DNA of 34,731 nucleotides from Pseudomonas sp. NBRC 111124 (lineage in GTDB: Bacteria; Pseudomonadota; Gammaproteobacteria; Pseudomonadales; Pseudomonadaceae). The DNA lies in NCBI RefSeq assembly GCF_001320245.1, contig NZ_BCBA01000072.1, positions 1 through 34,731 of the forward strand, given 5' to 3'. Made by a program: the position numbers and the translations under genes. The notes beneath the pieces are model-generated. The model was not told the DNA's origin and made no database searches. It worked only from the letters and a program-made list of their open reading frames with translations. Below are positions 1-8,452 of this stretch, piece by piece (the first letter of the stretch is position 1; each line of letters begins with the position of its first letter).

Positions 1-63
1 CGCTCGGCCTCCTGAAGTCGCATTTCGCGTTGACTGAGCTACCGCGCGCTTAGAAGCAAGAGC
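1..63 (-). repeat. Truncated copy of dispersed repeat (inverted relative to the one at 34324)
   Basis: Read on the minus strand, these 63 bases match 34324-34386 at 54 of 63 positions by my hand alignment, sharing the landmarks TTGCTTCTAAGCGCGCG and TGCGACTTCAGGAGGCCGA. The copy runs off the left edge of the window, so its full length is unknown. It starts about 40 bp past the stop of the second tla3-like gene, so the T6SS module ends right at a repeat border. Confidence 0.85.
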
Positions 64-99
64 ATGACCGTGGTCGGGTTCAGTCGGGTGGGGTCATGC
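62..99 (-). pseudogene. Remnant of a second PAAR start after the tla3 duplicate; also an inverted repeat
   Basis: On the minus strand the bases after the stop of the duplicated tla3 read TAGGCATGA then CCCCACCC. The intact junction between the first tla3 copy and its PAAR gene reads TAGGCATGA then ACCCTCCC. The ATG therefore survives but gives only Met-Thr-Pro-Pro-Asp before a TGA. I infer that the duplicated unit once included a PAAR gene that has since been lost. The same stretch is bounded by an exact 8-bp inverted repeat (GCATGACC at 62-69, GGTCATGC at 92-99). This could act as a weak transcription stop, although no T-run follows. Confidence 0.45.
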
Positions 100-1818
100 C
101 TAGGATCGTCCGATACTGGGGAGGCCATACTTGAAGGGGTCAGCGCCACGGTTCTGCTGGTTCTTCGCCTTGCGTGCATCATCTGGCGGGCTGATCATCT
201 GCACGGTGAGGCTGCCGTCGCTGCCGGCGTACACCACGGCACTGGCACCACCGTCGAGGTAGCTGGCGATAGTGGCCAGGTTGATCTCCACCAGCGCGCT
301 GCTGACACCGGTATTGCCCAGCCGTCGACCGATATCGTAGCCCTCGTCTACATTGCCCACGTCCAGGCCTCGGCCATCGGTATTTAGGCTGTGCAAGGCG
401 TTGGTCAGGGCTATTTCCGCTTCAGCGTTGTTAGTGGTGTCGTAGAACACGCGTACGGGCTTTTGCCCAGAGGGCAGGGTATCGAGAGCCTTGAGCCAAC
501 CCGCTTGCAACGCCTTGGCCTGCAGCGCAGGTTTGAGGCGTTTGCCGTGTTCGTCCTGCATCGAAACCTTGATCGGACGGTGCAGGTAGCCCAGCACCGG
601 CGCTGCGTCGAACTCCTTGAGTTGATGTTCGGCCCAACGCACGGGCAGCCAGGTAGACGGCTCGAAATGGCCTGGGCCGCGGTTACTGATGGTTTTCCAC
701 AAAGTGGGTAGTTGCGATTGCCAGTAGGCGGTGGACATGGTGCTCGGGTCTATTGAGACTTCAGCGCCTTTGGCGTGCTCGGCGGCCACATACCAGTCAG
801 TAAATGCCCGGTCCCGTTCCCAGTAAAACGCCCACAATTTCCCTAAATCAGTTTTTTTGTCCTGATTGTCCTCAGCGTCACGAGTGACGAAGGGGCGAAT
901 GTAGCGGTCCACTCGGTCCGAGCGCGTGACCAGCAGGCCAGTCGCGTTTTCGTATATCGTTGGAACCACGTGGCCATTTTTCAGTCCCGGTGTGCCCGGT
1001 TTGCGATAAGGGTCACGCGCTACGTCACCGTCCTGGCTCGCGATCAAGGCCTGTGGCACCTTGGGGTTATCGTCAAAAAACGTGAACAGTTGCTCGATCA
1101 TGCCTTGAGCATGGGTAGTGTTTTCATCGCTTTGCCACAGAAACTGGGTAACGCCCAAGGTCGCAGCATTACGCCCTTCATTGATCAGGCCTTCTGCTCT
1201 GTACCCTTTAGCGTAGGGATCGGGTGGGCCTAGCGCAAACACCGGGATTGGCCAGTATGCAACTGCTTCACCTGCCGAATTTTTGAATGCGATACGGGCT
1301 TTGATGTCTGCGGAGTTTCTCCTAGAAGTTAATGACGGGTTATAGTCTTTCGCGTCCTGCGAGTAAATCGAAGCGAAGTTATCGTTTTTATTTTTGATCA
1401 ACTGCCAGATTTTGGACTGGCCATCTGTGTAAATTCCAAGTCCTACTCCCCGTATTTCTAAGGCGTAGGTGCGAACTTGGGTGGCCTGTTGTTCGGCGTT
1501 TCTGAGCTCAATCTGCTTTCGGTAATTGGCAAACTCTGCCTTTTCACTTGCCAGGGCATTGCCCCACCAATGAATGCCGAAGATCATCAGTAGCGGGCCG
1601 ACAATAGCGGCAATGCCCCAGGCCATGACGGGTTTCATGTCGCGAAGTACCATGTCGGCTTCCTGTGCTTTGAGTTGGACAATCCAGATGAAGCAGAGCC
1701 AGAGCACAAGCTGTACTCCGGCAATCCGCTGATGAGATTTGAGGTTGGGTAGTCTGAAGCTCGTGACTACGCGACGCTCACAGTCAGCGCATGGCTGGCC
1801 ACGCCGTGACACCCGCAT
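100..1818 (-). CDS. Second Tla3-like (DUF2875) type VI lipase adaptor, tandem duplicate with rearranged start
   Basis: This protein is nearly the same as the product of 2039-3721 from the first membrane segment to the C-terminal SIGRS. The family (DUF2875/Tla3) is known in P. aeruginosa as the cytoplasmic adaptor that loads the lipase Tle3 onto VgrG. Two hydrophobic helices lie near the N terminus, then a long soluble domain. The N terminus differs: the original start is missing, about two bases have been lost next to the codons for Pro-Asn-Leu-Lys, and the frame now runs back into the PAAR gene. The only upstream starts are ATG at 1818 and GTG at 1812, both inside PAAR in another frame. The copies differ most around 1180-1225 and 740-775. 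It is last in the operon. It may be a functional adaptor variant or a decaying duplicate; the 5' end is uncertain. Confidence 0.75.
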   Translation of the reverse strand: MRVSRRGQPCADCERRVVTSFRLPNLKSHQRIAGVQLVLWLCFIWIVQLKAQEADMVLRDMKPVMAWGIAAIVGPLLMIFGIHWWGNALASEKAEFANYRKQIELRNAEQQATQVRTYALEIRGVGLGIYTDGQSKIWQLIKNKNDNFASIYSQDAKDYNPSLTSRRNSADIKARIAFKNSAGEAVAYWPIPVFALGPPDPYAKGYRAEGLINEGRNAATLGVTQFLWQSDENTTHAQGMIEQLFTFFDDNPKVPQALIASQDGDVARDPYRKPGTPGLKNGHVVPTIYENATGLLVTRSDRVDRYIRPFVTRDAEDNQDKKTDLGKLWAFYWERDRAFTDWYVAAEHAKGAEVSIDPSTMSTAYWQSQLPTLWKTISNRGPGHFEPSTWLPVRWAEHQLKEFDAAPVLGYLHRPIKVSMQDEHGKRLKPALQAKALQAGWLKALDTLPSGQKPVRVFYDTTNNAEAEIALTNALHSLNTDGRGLDVGNVDEGYDIGRRLGNTGVSSALVEINLATIASYLDGGASAVVYAGSDGSLTVQMISPPDDARKAKNQQNRGADPFKYGLPSIGRS

Positions 1819-2036
1819 GCCAACCGATGGCCTTGCAGCACCACCGGCTTACCGTTCAGGCGTCGGCCTGGGTGCCCTTCGATGAAAGCGAAAACCCCTT
1901 GGTGAAGCGGGCAACTGGCCTTGTCGCCCAGCACCGCTGGCGCTTTACCGTTGACGGTGTGGGTGCCCGCCAGCTGGCATGACAGCACGCTGCCCCCGCT
2001 GCTGGTGGGGTCGCCCAGGCAAATGGGAGGGTTCAT
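1767..2036 (-). CDS. PAAR-domain protein, T6SS spike tip
   Basis: This 89-residue protein is a bare PAAR domain, which caps the VgrG trimer with a zinc-stabilised cone and sharpens the T6SS tail tip. It shows the family pattern: an N-terminal glycine-rich strand with GDPTSSGG, a GDKASCP segment, and Cys42, His45, His70 and Cys74 placed as likely metal ligands. The ATG lies two bases after the stop of the first tla3 copy (TAGGCATG), so the two are translationally coupled. No toxin extension follows the domain, so it is a structural tip rather than an evolved effector. Its last ~50 bases overlap the apparent start of the second tla3 copy in another frame. Confidence 0.85.
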   Translation of the reverse strand: MNPPICLGDPTSSGGSVLSCQLAGTHTVNGKAPAVLGDKASCPLHQGVFAFIEGHPGRRLNGKPVVLQGHRLACGCHGVASHALTVSVA

Positions 2037-2038
2037 GC

Positions 2039-3721
2039 CTAGGATCGTCCGATACTGGGGAGGCCATACTTGAAGGGGTCAGCGCCACGGTTCTGCTGGT
2101 TCTTCGCTTTGCGTGCCTCATCTGGCGGGCTGATCATCTGCACGGTGAGGCTGCCGTCGCTGCCTGCGTATACCACGGCACTGGCACCGCCATCGAGGTA
2201 GCTGGCGATGGTGGCCAGGTTGATTTCCACCAGCGCGCCGCTGACACCGGTATTGCCCAGGCGGCGACCGATGTCATAGCCCTCGTCGACATTGCCCACG
2301 TCCAGACCTTGGCCATCGGTATTAAGGTTGTGCAAGGCGTTGGTCAGGGCGATTTCCGCTTCAGCGTTGTTAGTGGTGTCGTAGAACACGCGCACCGGTT
2401 TTTGCCCAGCGGGCAGGGTATCGAGGGCCTTGAGCCAACCCGCCTGCAAGGCCTTTGCCTGCAACGCAGGTTTGAGGCGTTTGCCGTGTTCGTCCTGCAT
2501 CGAAACCTTGATCGGACGGTGCAGGTAACCCAGCACCGGCGCTGCGTCGAACTCCTTGAGTTGATGTTCGTCCCAACGCACGGGCAGCCAGGGTGATGGT
2601 TCAAAATGGCCTGGGCCGCGGTTGTCGATGGTTTTCCACAAGTCAGGTAATTGCGATTGCCAGTAGGCGGTGGACATGGTGCCGGGTGGTAATAGCACTT
2701 TATTGCCTTTGGCATGCTCGGCGGCTACATACCAATCTCCAAAGGCCTTGCTCCGGTCCCAATAAAACGCCCACAACTTGCCAAAGTCAGTTTTTTTGTC
2801 CTGATTGTCCTCGGCGCTACGGGTGACGAAGGGACGAATGTAGCGGTCCACTCGGTCCGAACGTGTGACCAGCAGGCCAGTCATGCTTTCGTAGATCGTC
2901 GGAACCACGTGGCCATTTTGCAATCCCGGTGTGCCGGGTTTGCGATAGCCGTTTCGCGTCACGTCACCGTCCTCACTTGCGATCAAGGCTTGTGGCACTT
3001 TCGGGTTATCGTCAAAAAACGTGAACAGTCGCTCGATCATGCCTTGAGCATGCGTCGTGCTTTCATTGTCTTGCCACAAAAACTGGGTAACGCCCAAGGT
3101 CGCGGCGTTACGGCCTGAATTGATCAGGCCTGCTGCACTGTCGGCGCTGTCGTAGGGGGCGGGCGGTCCCAGCGCAAATACCGGGATTGGCCAGTACGCC
3201 ACTGCCTCACCTGCTGAGTTTTTGAATGCGATACGGACTTTGATGCCTGCAGAGTTTCTCCTGGAGGTTAATGACGGGTTGTAGTCTTTCGCGTCCTGCG
3301 AGTAAATCGATGCGAAATTGTCGTTCTTCTTTTTTATGAACTGCCAGATTTTGGACTGGCCATCTGTATAAATTCCAAGTCCGACCCCCCGAATTTCCAA
3401 GGCGTAGGTGCGGACTTGGGTGGCCTGTTGTTCGGCGTTTCTGAGCTCCATCTGGTTTCGATAATTGGCAAACTCTGCCTTCTCACTTGCCAGGGCATTG
3501 CCCCACCAGTGAGTGCCAAAGATCATCAGTAGTGGGCCGACAATCGCAGCAACGCCCCAGGCTAGGACGGGTTTCATGTCCCTAAGTACCATGTTAGTTT
3601 CCTGTGCTTTGAGTTGGACAATCCAGATGAAGCTGATCCAGAGCACAAGGAGTACCCCGGCGATCCACAGATAAGGTTTAAGGTTGGGCCGCGTCTGAGG
3701 GGAGGGCGGATTGTCCTTCAT
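2039..3721 (-). CDS. tla3: Tla3-like (DUF2875) type VI lipase adaptor
   Basis: This 560-residue protein belongs to the DUF2875/Tla3 family. In P. aeruginosa, Tla3 is the adaptor that carries the lipase Tle3 to VgrG2b of the H2-T6SS. Here two hydrophobic segments (about residues 17-36 and 52-72) are followed by a soluble region ending in a conserved C-terminal domain (GNVDEGYDIGRRLGNTG near the end). Its ATG overlaps the stop of the tle3-like gene by four bases (ATGA), and the PAAR gene starts two bases after its stop, so the order lipase, adaptor, tip is tightly coupled. The membrane segments are unexpected for a purely cytoplasmic adaptor. An immunity role for one of the two copies cannot be excluded from sequence. 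Confidence 0.8.
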   Translation of the reverse strand: MKDNPPSPQTRPNLKPYLWIAGVLLVLWISFIWIVQLKAQETNMVLRDMKPVLAWGVAAIVGPLLMIFGTHWWGNALASEKAEFANYRNQMELRNAEQQATQVRTYALEIRGVGLGIYTDGQSKIWQFIKKKNDNFASIYSQDAKDYNPSLTSRRNSAGIKVRIAFKNSAGEAVAYWPIPVFALGPPAPYDSADSAAGLINSGRNAATLGVTQFLWQDNESTTHAQGMIERLFTFFDDNPKVPQALIASEDGDVTRNGYRKPGTPGLQNGHVVPTIYESMTGLLVTRSDRVDRYIRPFVTRSAEDNQDKKTDFGKLWAFYWDRSKAFGDWYVAAEHAKGNKVLLPPGTMSTAYWQSQLPDLWKTIDNRGPGHFEPSPWLPVRWDEHQLKEFDAAPVLGYLHRPIKVSMQDEHGKRLKPALQAKALQAGWLKALDTLPAGQKPVRVFYDTTNNAEAEIALTNALHNLNTDGQGLDVGNVDEGYDIGRRLGNTGVSGALVEINLATIASYLDGGASAVVYAGSDGSLTVQMISPPDEARKAKNQQNRGADPFKYGLPSIGRS

Positions 3722-5733
3722 CGGCCAACTCCTTGTTTGGGTGCTGTGACTACCAGGGACGGTGGCGTAAGCGATACCAGACCAGAAGGTGGGAATACGC
3801 CTTCTTCATAATACCGAGAACTGGCAGTCACCAATGCTTGGGCCTCCCCACTCAGTCTTGCCCACCCCGGCAATTTAATGATTTCCATAAATATCGCTTT
3901 ATCCAACTTCCAATCCGCAACCGCAACTAACACCTCCCGCATTGCCGGGTCATCAAGGCTGTGCGCCTGGCCAATAGCAATGTCCATCGCCGTTACCCAG
4001 CGCTGGTTTTCCGGGCTGCGCAAAACAGCCGAGTGGTAGCTGTTAGGCTCCCTTTCCTTCACATCCTCGGGCATCCGCTTCTGGATTTCATTAGGCGTTT
4101 CTTCACGGTAAATGACGTACTCCTTCACCTCTGAGCCTCGATGCACGGCAGCTTGGCTTATGGCTGAAGTTTGATCACCGGGTTCTTTGCCAGCGTTCCA
4201 CCGGGCCAGTTCTTCATCCGTGTTCACGCGATGAGGGCTGGTACGCACCTTGAACCATTTGAAGCGGGCTTTCGGATTGCCCAGCGCGGAGCGGATACTC
4301 ACGTCATCGGGGCTGTCCTTGCCTGCCTCTGTGGGTGTGCCCTCCTTTACCTCGCCGCCAAACAGCTTGGGAGCATGGGGTGGGGTTAAAGGTTCGGCAT
4401 TGATCAGCACTTCCTCACCTTTTGCTATTGGCGCTTGCGAAGCCATGGCGCCGCCTGACCACCCGCCAGGGTAGCGGGGTTCCCCTTTGGCACGCAGCAC
4501 CGTTTGTTGTATGGCGTCGCCGACCAGTACCGGCTTACCGTCGCGATGACGCTTGGTCCACAGGCGCTGGTAAAACCGCACGGACTGCAACGCCGCCATC
4601 GCCGGTTTGCCGTCCGGCAAGGCATTGGGTACCCCATAGGTACCGATGCCATGCACGTCGTCCAGGGCAACCGTGGTGTCGTCCGGGCAGAAGTACAGGT
4701 AAACCTTGCCGCGATTATCACGCTCGGGAAAAACGGTGAAGTTGCCGACAGTGTCCCTGCGCGAGCCCTGTATGGGTGACCACCTGGGGCCCGTGCGACC
4801 GCCGTAGGTCTTGCTGTCCCTGAGTGCGGACAGCGGCGGCTGAGTGTGGGGCGCCTGGGTGACGGCGGTGGCGATGTTGATCAATGTGGCGAGTGTGTCA
4901 TGGCCTTTGGGGGTGGTTTTGGGCAGCACACTGTAAGGCGTGTCCACCATGATGACGGTGTCGGCACAGCGTTGGCCCTTGTCGATCAACAGGGCTTGCG
5001 CAAGCAGGGTAATCAAGGTGCCTTGACTGTGGCCCATGATGGTGATGGTTTCATCAGGCGATACACGGCGGATCTCACTGACCAGCATGGCCAATCGCGT
5101 TGCTGCGAGCACAAAGTAACGCCGGTGTGGCCCTTCACCCATGTACTGGGTGTTGGAGAGCATGGGTTGTGCAAGATGCCGGACAAACTTGGCAAAGCCT
5201 GGGCTGTACATCTCCAGCAGGTTGTTGGTGGCATTGGCGAAGAACCCGCCGCCTTTGGCGAAGTGCCGGTCCAGACGGTTTTCGAACACGTCCTGGTATT
5301 GGCCGCGCAGTTTGGTCGGGTCGTCGTTTTTATCGCGCTTGATCTCGCCAGGCTCAGCGCGATAGCCCCAGTAAAACGGGATCATCAGGCTGCGGGTTTT
5401 AGGGTCGTCCGCGTCTCGCTGATAAAGGAACGTGTCTGGATCGTCGAGTGTGGCTTTGTGATCCTCACCGAGTTCTTCAGTCGGGATTTTTTTTGCAGCA
5501 CTGTAGTCAGCCCCGTACCGCCCCGCCTTCAGATCAGGCCGATCCAGACGCTCATTTACACCTTGGCACAACCCTGTCTCCACCGACTCGTATGAAGCCC
5601 CCGGGTCATTCACGCCGTGTAAGAAGATCACCACTCCTGGCAGGTCGGCAGGCACTTCCATCTTGCGCTCGGTGCTGAAGTTGGGCACCAGCCGTGTAAT
5701 GCTTTCAGCCACGGTGATTTGATCGCCACTCAT
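3718..5733 (-). CDS. tle3: Tle3-like T6SS antibacterial phospholipase effector
   Basis: This 671-residue alpha/beta-hydrolase is probably delivered by VgrG to hydrolyse phospholipids of rival cells. The nucleophile elbow GHSQG is at 234-238 (Ser236), and an oxyanion-type FLHGVND strand is at 37-43. A long C-terminal part (about 400-671) lies beyond the hydrolase core, as in the Tle3 class (associated with DUF3274 as I recall). No signal peptide is visible, as expected for T6SS cargo. It overlaps vgrG upstream and the Tla3-like gene downstream by ATGA in both cases. This order matches P. aeruginosa vgrG2b-tle3-tla3, except that the tli3 immunity gene, which sits between vgrG and tle3 there as I remember it, is missing. 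The lipase assignment is firm by motif and context; the exact Tle family is inferred. Confidence 0.85.
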   Translation of the reverse strand: MSGDQITVAESITRLVPNFSTERKMEVPADLPGVVIFLHGVNDPGASYESVETGLCQGVNERLDRPDLKAGRYGADYSAAKKIPTEELGEDHKATLDDPDTFLYQRDADDPKTRSLMIPFYWGYRAEPGEIKRDKNDDPTKLRGQYQDVFENRLDRHFAKGGGFFANATNNLLEMYSPGFAKFVRHLAQPMLSNTQYMGEGPHRRYFVLAATRLAMLVSEIRRVSPDETITIMGHSQGTLITLLAQALLIDKGQRCADTVIMVDTPYSVLPKTTPKGHDTLATLINIATAVTQAPHTQPPLSALRDSKTYGGRTGPRWSPIQGSRRDTVGNFTVFPERDNRGKVYLYFCPDDTTVALDDVHGIGTYGVPNALPDGKPAMAALQSVRFYQRLWTKRHRDGKPVLVGDAIQQTVLRAKGEPRYPGGWSGGAMASQAPIAKGEEVLINAEPLTPPHAPKLFGGEVKEGTPTEAGKDSPDDVSIRSALGNPKARFKWFKVRTSPHRVNTDEELARWNAGKEPGDQTSAISQAAVHRGSEVKEYVIYREETPNEIQKRMPEDVKEREPNSYHSAVLRSPENQRWVTAMDIAIGQAHSLDDPAMREVLVAVADWKLDKAIFMEIIKLPGWARLSGEAQALVTASSRYYEEGVFPPSGLVSLTPPSLVVTAPKQGVGR

Positions 5734-8285
5734 TGGCTGCCTCCTTTGCTACCGATGCTGCGTAAAGCAGCCACTTGTGCCTGATGCATCGCCTCGCGCT
5801 CGACGTGTTCGGTGAGCCCGCTGGCGTCGGTCAGGCCTTGCACGGTGCTGCCGTCTTCTAGTTTGATCTGGTAGGCGTGGTCTACGGCCATGCGCACGCT
5901 GTCGTCGGCGTGCCCCGGGTAGTGGAAGGCCACGCGTTGCGCCGCCGGGTCGCGGTTGAATGCGGGTATTTGGGCGCTGTCGGTTTTAGGGCCGACCCAG
6001 TCATGCTCGCTGGCATGGACGATCACCTTGCCCTGGCTGCCGATTTCGACACCGCCACCGATCTTGATGTAGCTGCCATCGTCGGCCACCAAACGAATGG
6101 TGGGTGCGGTGACGATTACCTCGCCTTCGGCGGCCGACAGGTGCAGGTTCTTCTGTGCGTTGAGGGTGATGTCGTCTTCCTGGGCCTGGACCAGCACCTT
6201 GCCGCGGTTGGCGATAGCACTGATGCCCTCATCCTGGGCGAAGGCACTGATACCCTTGCCGGCCTGCAGGCGCATGGCGGCGCCGCTGGTCATCTGCAGA
6301 TGGTCCTGGGCGGTGGTGTCGTGGTTCGCGCCGGCATAGTGCAGTTGCGAGCGAGGCGTGGCACTGGCAATACCTGCCTCGGCCGCAACGGCCATGACCG
6401 GCTCGCCAGGGCTGTCGCTGTCAGGCGCTGGCCACTGTTTCAGGGCCTGGCTCAAGGCGTCGATGCCCTCGCTGTCCACCGCTGCGCCGCCTCGTGCGGC
6501 GGCCGTTTGCCCGAGGCTTTTGAACAACTCGCCACATTCGGCCAGCAGCGTGAGCAGCTCTTCGCGGTCCAGCTGCGCCCCCGTGGCGTCCCGGCGTGCA
6601 TAGGTGGTCAGCAACAGGCCTTGGGCGGCGCGCAGGGCCATCGCGGCGTCGGTGCGCAATTCGGCACCATTGCCACGGGCCTTGGCCTGGCCGTCAGTAC
6701 GTGGCTCGGTGAGCTTGCCCAGGTTGAGTGCCGTGGCCTGGTGTGTGGTACCGACGCGGGCACGCAAGGCGCCCGGTGTGTCGTCGAACAACAGCTCGTT
6801 GAAACCACGACCCTTGTGCTCCTGAGTCTGGATGCCGGACAGCGTGCGGTTGCCTGGCAGGCCTGAGGCTTTGCTGAAAAGCGGCGGGATGTGGTCGGCG
6901 TTGTACAGCACCGAGGTGACCACGGGGCGGTCGATATCGCCGGCCAGGAAGGTGACCAGCACTTCCTGGCCGATACGTGGCAAGAACTGATGGCCGAAGC
7001 CACTGCCCGCGCTGGGCATCGCTACCCGTACCCAGGTGGTGCCCTGCGGCAGGCTGTCGCCGCGCTGCCAGTGGAACCTCACCTGGATCCGCGCCAGCTC
7101 GTCGGTAAAGACTTCTTCGCCCTCGGGCCCGACCACGATCGCACTGAGCGGCCCGTTGATGGTGGGGCGTGGTACGGTGATCGGGTGCCGGTAAGGGATG
7201 CTCTGGCGAATACAGACAAACTGGTTGTCGTAACCTGCAGGCTCATCGGAAAAGTAATTGTTGCGCCCTTGGTGCGTGACCGACAACAGCAGGAACTGGC
7301 GAGCGTCCGCTGCGCCGCCCGGGTGGTCGAAGTGCTGGGTCAGTTCGAAGCTGTAGCCAGGCCGCATGGCCCGGCAGTTGCTGCTGCCGGTGAAGGTCTT
7401 GGCCTGGACCTCAGTGATTTCCAGGTGGCGACGGACCAGCGCTTCGCCCTCTTCAGGCACGCGATGGCTGTAGGCGCCCGGAAAGTCGTAGATCTCGTAG
7501 GGCTGGACGTCACCCTGTTCATTGAGGCTGCCCATGTGAACGGACAGCGGATTTCTTGGCTGCTTGTAATCGAACGTCTGGATGGCCATCTTGCCCGGTT
7601 GCAAGACCCGGTGGCTGCACCATTGGGTGATCGAGTCGCCGGTCTCGGTGACAAAGGCGCTGTGGTAGCGGATCTGTGGTTGTTCGGGCAGCGCCTGCAG
7701 GGCCTGTGACTCATCCGTGATGATAAGGCGGTGCCCGTCCTTGCTGTGATCGAAGTAGAAGAAGAGGCCGTCCTGCTCCAGCAAGCGCAATACGAAGTTC
7801 AGGTCTGTTTCGCGATACTGAGTGATGTAGCTGTAGGATTTGAGCGGCTTCAGCAGACGAAACTCGAACTGGCCCAACCCGCCGTAATGCTCGAACACCG
7901 TGCGAATGACCGTTTCGATGGTCTGCTCTTGGAAGATCCGCGAATCGACGCGTCGCGTCAGCATCCACAGCCAGGGGCTGAGCGTTGCGCTGTAACGCGC
8001 CAGGCCTCCGTCGCTGCCCAGCAGGTTGAAGCGGGTGATGTGGCCATGGACAGGGCGCACGCCGCCGTTGGCCAGTTCGATCTCCAGAAGGGCAGGCTGG
8101 CCCATCAATGACTTGAGTTCGAGCCGGGCATCCTGGCTGATCAGCGCGAGTTCGAAGCTGAACAGCGTGGACAACCCTTCATTGCCGCTGAAATGCTCCA
8201 GCAACAACGCCTGGTCACCCTGGATGGGGGTGGTGAACGTGATCAAACGGCGGTTTTGGGGTGCAAAAATGCTCGTCAATTCCAT
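5730..8285 (-). CDS. vgrG: VgrG/TssI type VI secretion spike protein
   Basis: This 851-residue VgrG forms the trimeric needle of the T6SS and carries the effector encoded behind it. The gp27-like base spans about 1-375 and includes the signature YRETDLNFVLRLLEQDGLFF at 157-176. The gp5-like OB-fold is at about 395-465 (RVAMPSAGSGFGHQFLPRIG). A beta-helical DUF2345 stalk follows, with repeated short strands around 650-760, then a ~90-residue tail (from about HDWVGPK) that resembles the cargo-docking extensions of other VgrGs. No metallopeptidase domain like that of VgrG2b is visible. It is the first gene of the minus-strand module; the other core T6SS genes are not in the window, so this is an orphan vgrG island served by a machine elsewhere. 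Confidence 0.95.
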   Translation of the reverse strand: MELTSIFAPQNRRLITFTTPIQGDQALLLEHFSGNEGLSTLFSFELALISQDARLELKSLMGQPALLEIELANGGVRPVHGHITRFNLLGSDGGLARYSATLSPWLWMLTRRVDSRIFQEQTIETVIRTVFEHYGGLGQFEFRLLKPLKSYSYITQYRETDLNFVLRLLEQDGLFFYFDHSKDGHRLIITDESQALQALPEQPQIRYHSAFVTETGDSITQWCSHRVLQPGKMAIQTFDYKQPRNPLSVHMGSLNEQGDVQPYEIYDFPGAYSHRVPEEGEALVRRHLEITEVQAKTFTGSSNCRAMRPGYSFELTQHFDHPGGAADARQFLLLSVTHQGRNNYFSDEPAGYDNQFVCIRQSIPYRHPITVPRPTINGPLSAIVVGPEGEEVFTDELARIQVRFHWQRGDSLPQGTTWVRVAMPSAGSGFGHQFLPRIGQEVLVTFLAGDIDRPVVTSVLYNADHIPPLFSKASGLPGNRTLSGIQTQEHKGRGFNELLFDDTPGALRARVGTTHQATALNLGKLTEPRTDGQAKARGNGAELRTDAAMALRAAQGLLLTTYARRDATGAQLDREELLTLLAECGELFKSLGQTAAARGGAAVDSEGIDALSQALKQWPAPDSDSPGEPVMAVAAEAGIASATPRSQLHYAGANHDTTAQDHLQMTSGAAMRLQAGKGISAFAQDEGISAIANRGKVLVQAQEDDITLNAQKNLHLSAAEGEVIVTAPTIRLVADDGSYIKIGGGVEIGSQGKVIVHASEHDWVGPKTDSAQIPAFNRDPAAQRVAFHYPGHADDSVRMAVDHAYQIKLEDGSTVQGLTDASGLTEHVEREAMHQAQVAALRSIGSKGGSQ

Positions 8286-8452
8286 TGACGTTAAATTCCT
8301 TGGCGAAACAAGCCGCGCAAGGTATCACAGGTTTCCGCTGTGCCAGAACCCGATCGGGGTGGTCATGGTTTGTCAAGGTGTGACGGTCATTCCAATGTCG
8401 GGATTTTTCACCTATTGTCGAACCTCCATCCCTGAACGATTCGTCAACCGCC
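8286..8452. promoter_or_regulatory. Divergent promoter region between vgrG and the SDR gene
   Basis: This 167-bp gap is the only upstream region available to the five-gene T6SS module and also serves the SDR gene. On the minus strand a TTGACA hexamer is present but no good -10 lies at standard spacing. AAGGAA about 11 bases before the vgrG ATG is a possible, rather distant, ribosome site. I cannot assign a specific sigma factor or regulator. Confidence 0.4.

Noticed and set aside
8286..8452. Possible sigma-54 promoter for vgrG (TGGCAC on the minus strand)
   Set aside because: The -24 half fits but the bases at the -12 position lack the required GC, so the match is only partial.
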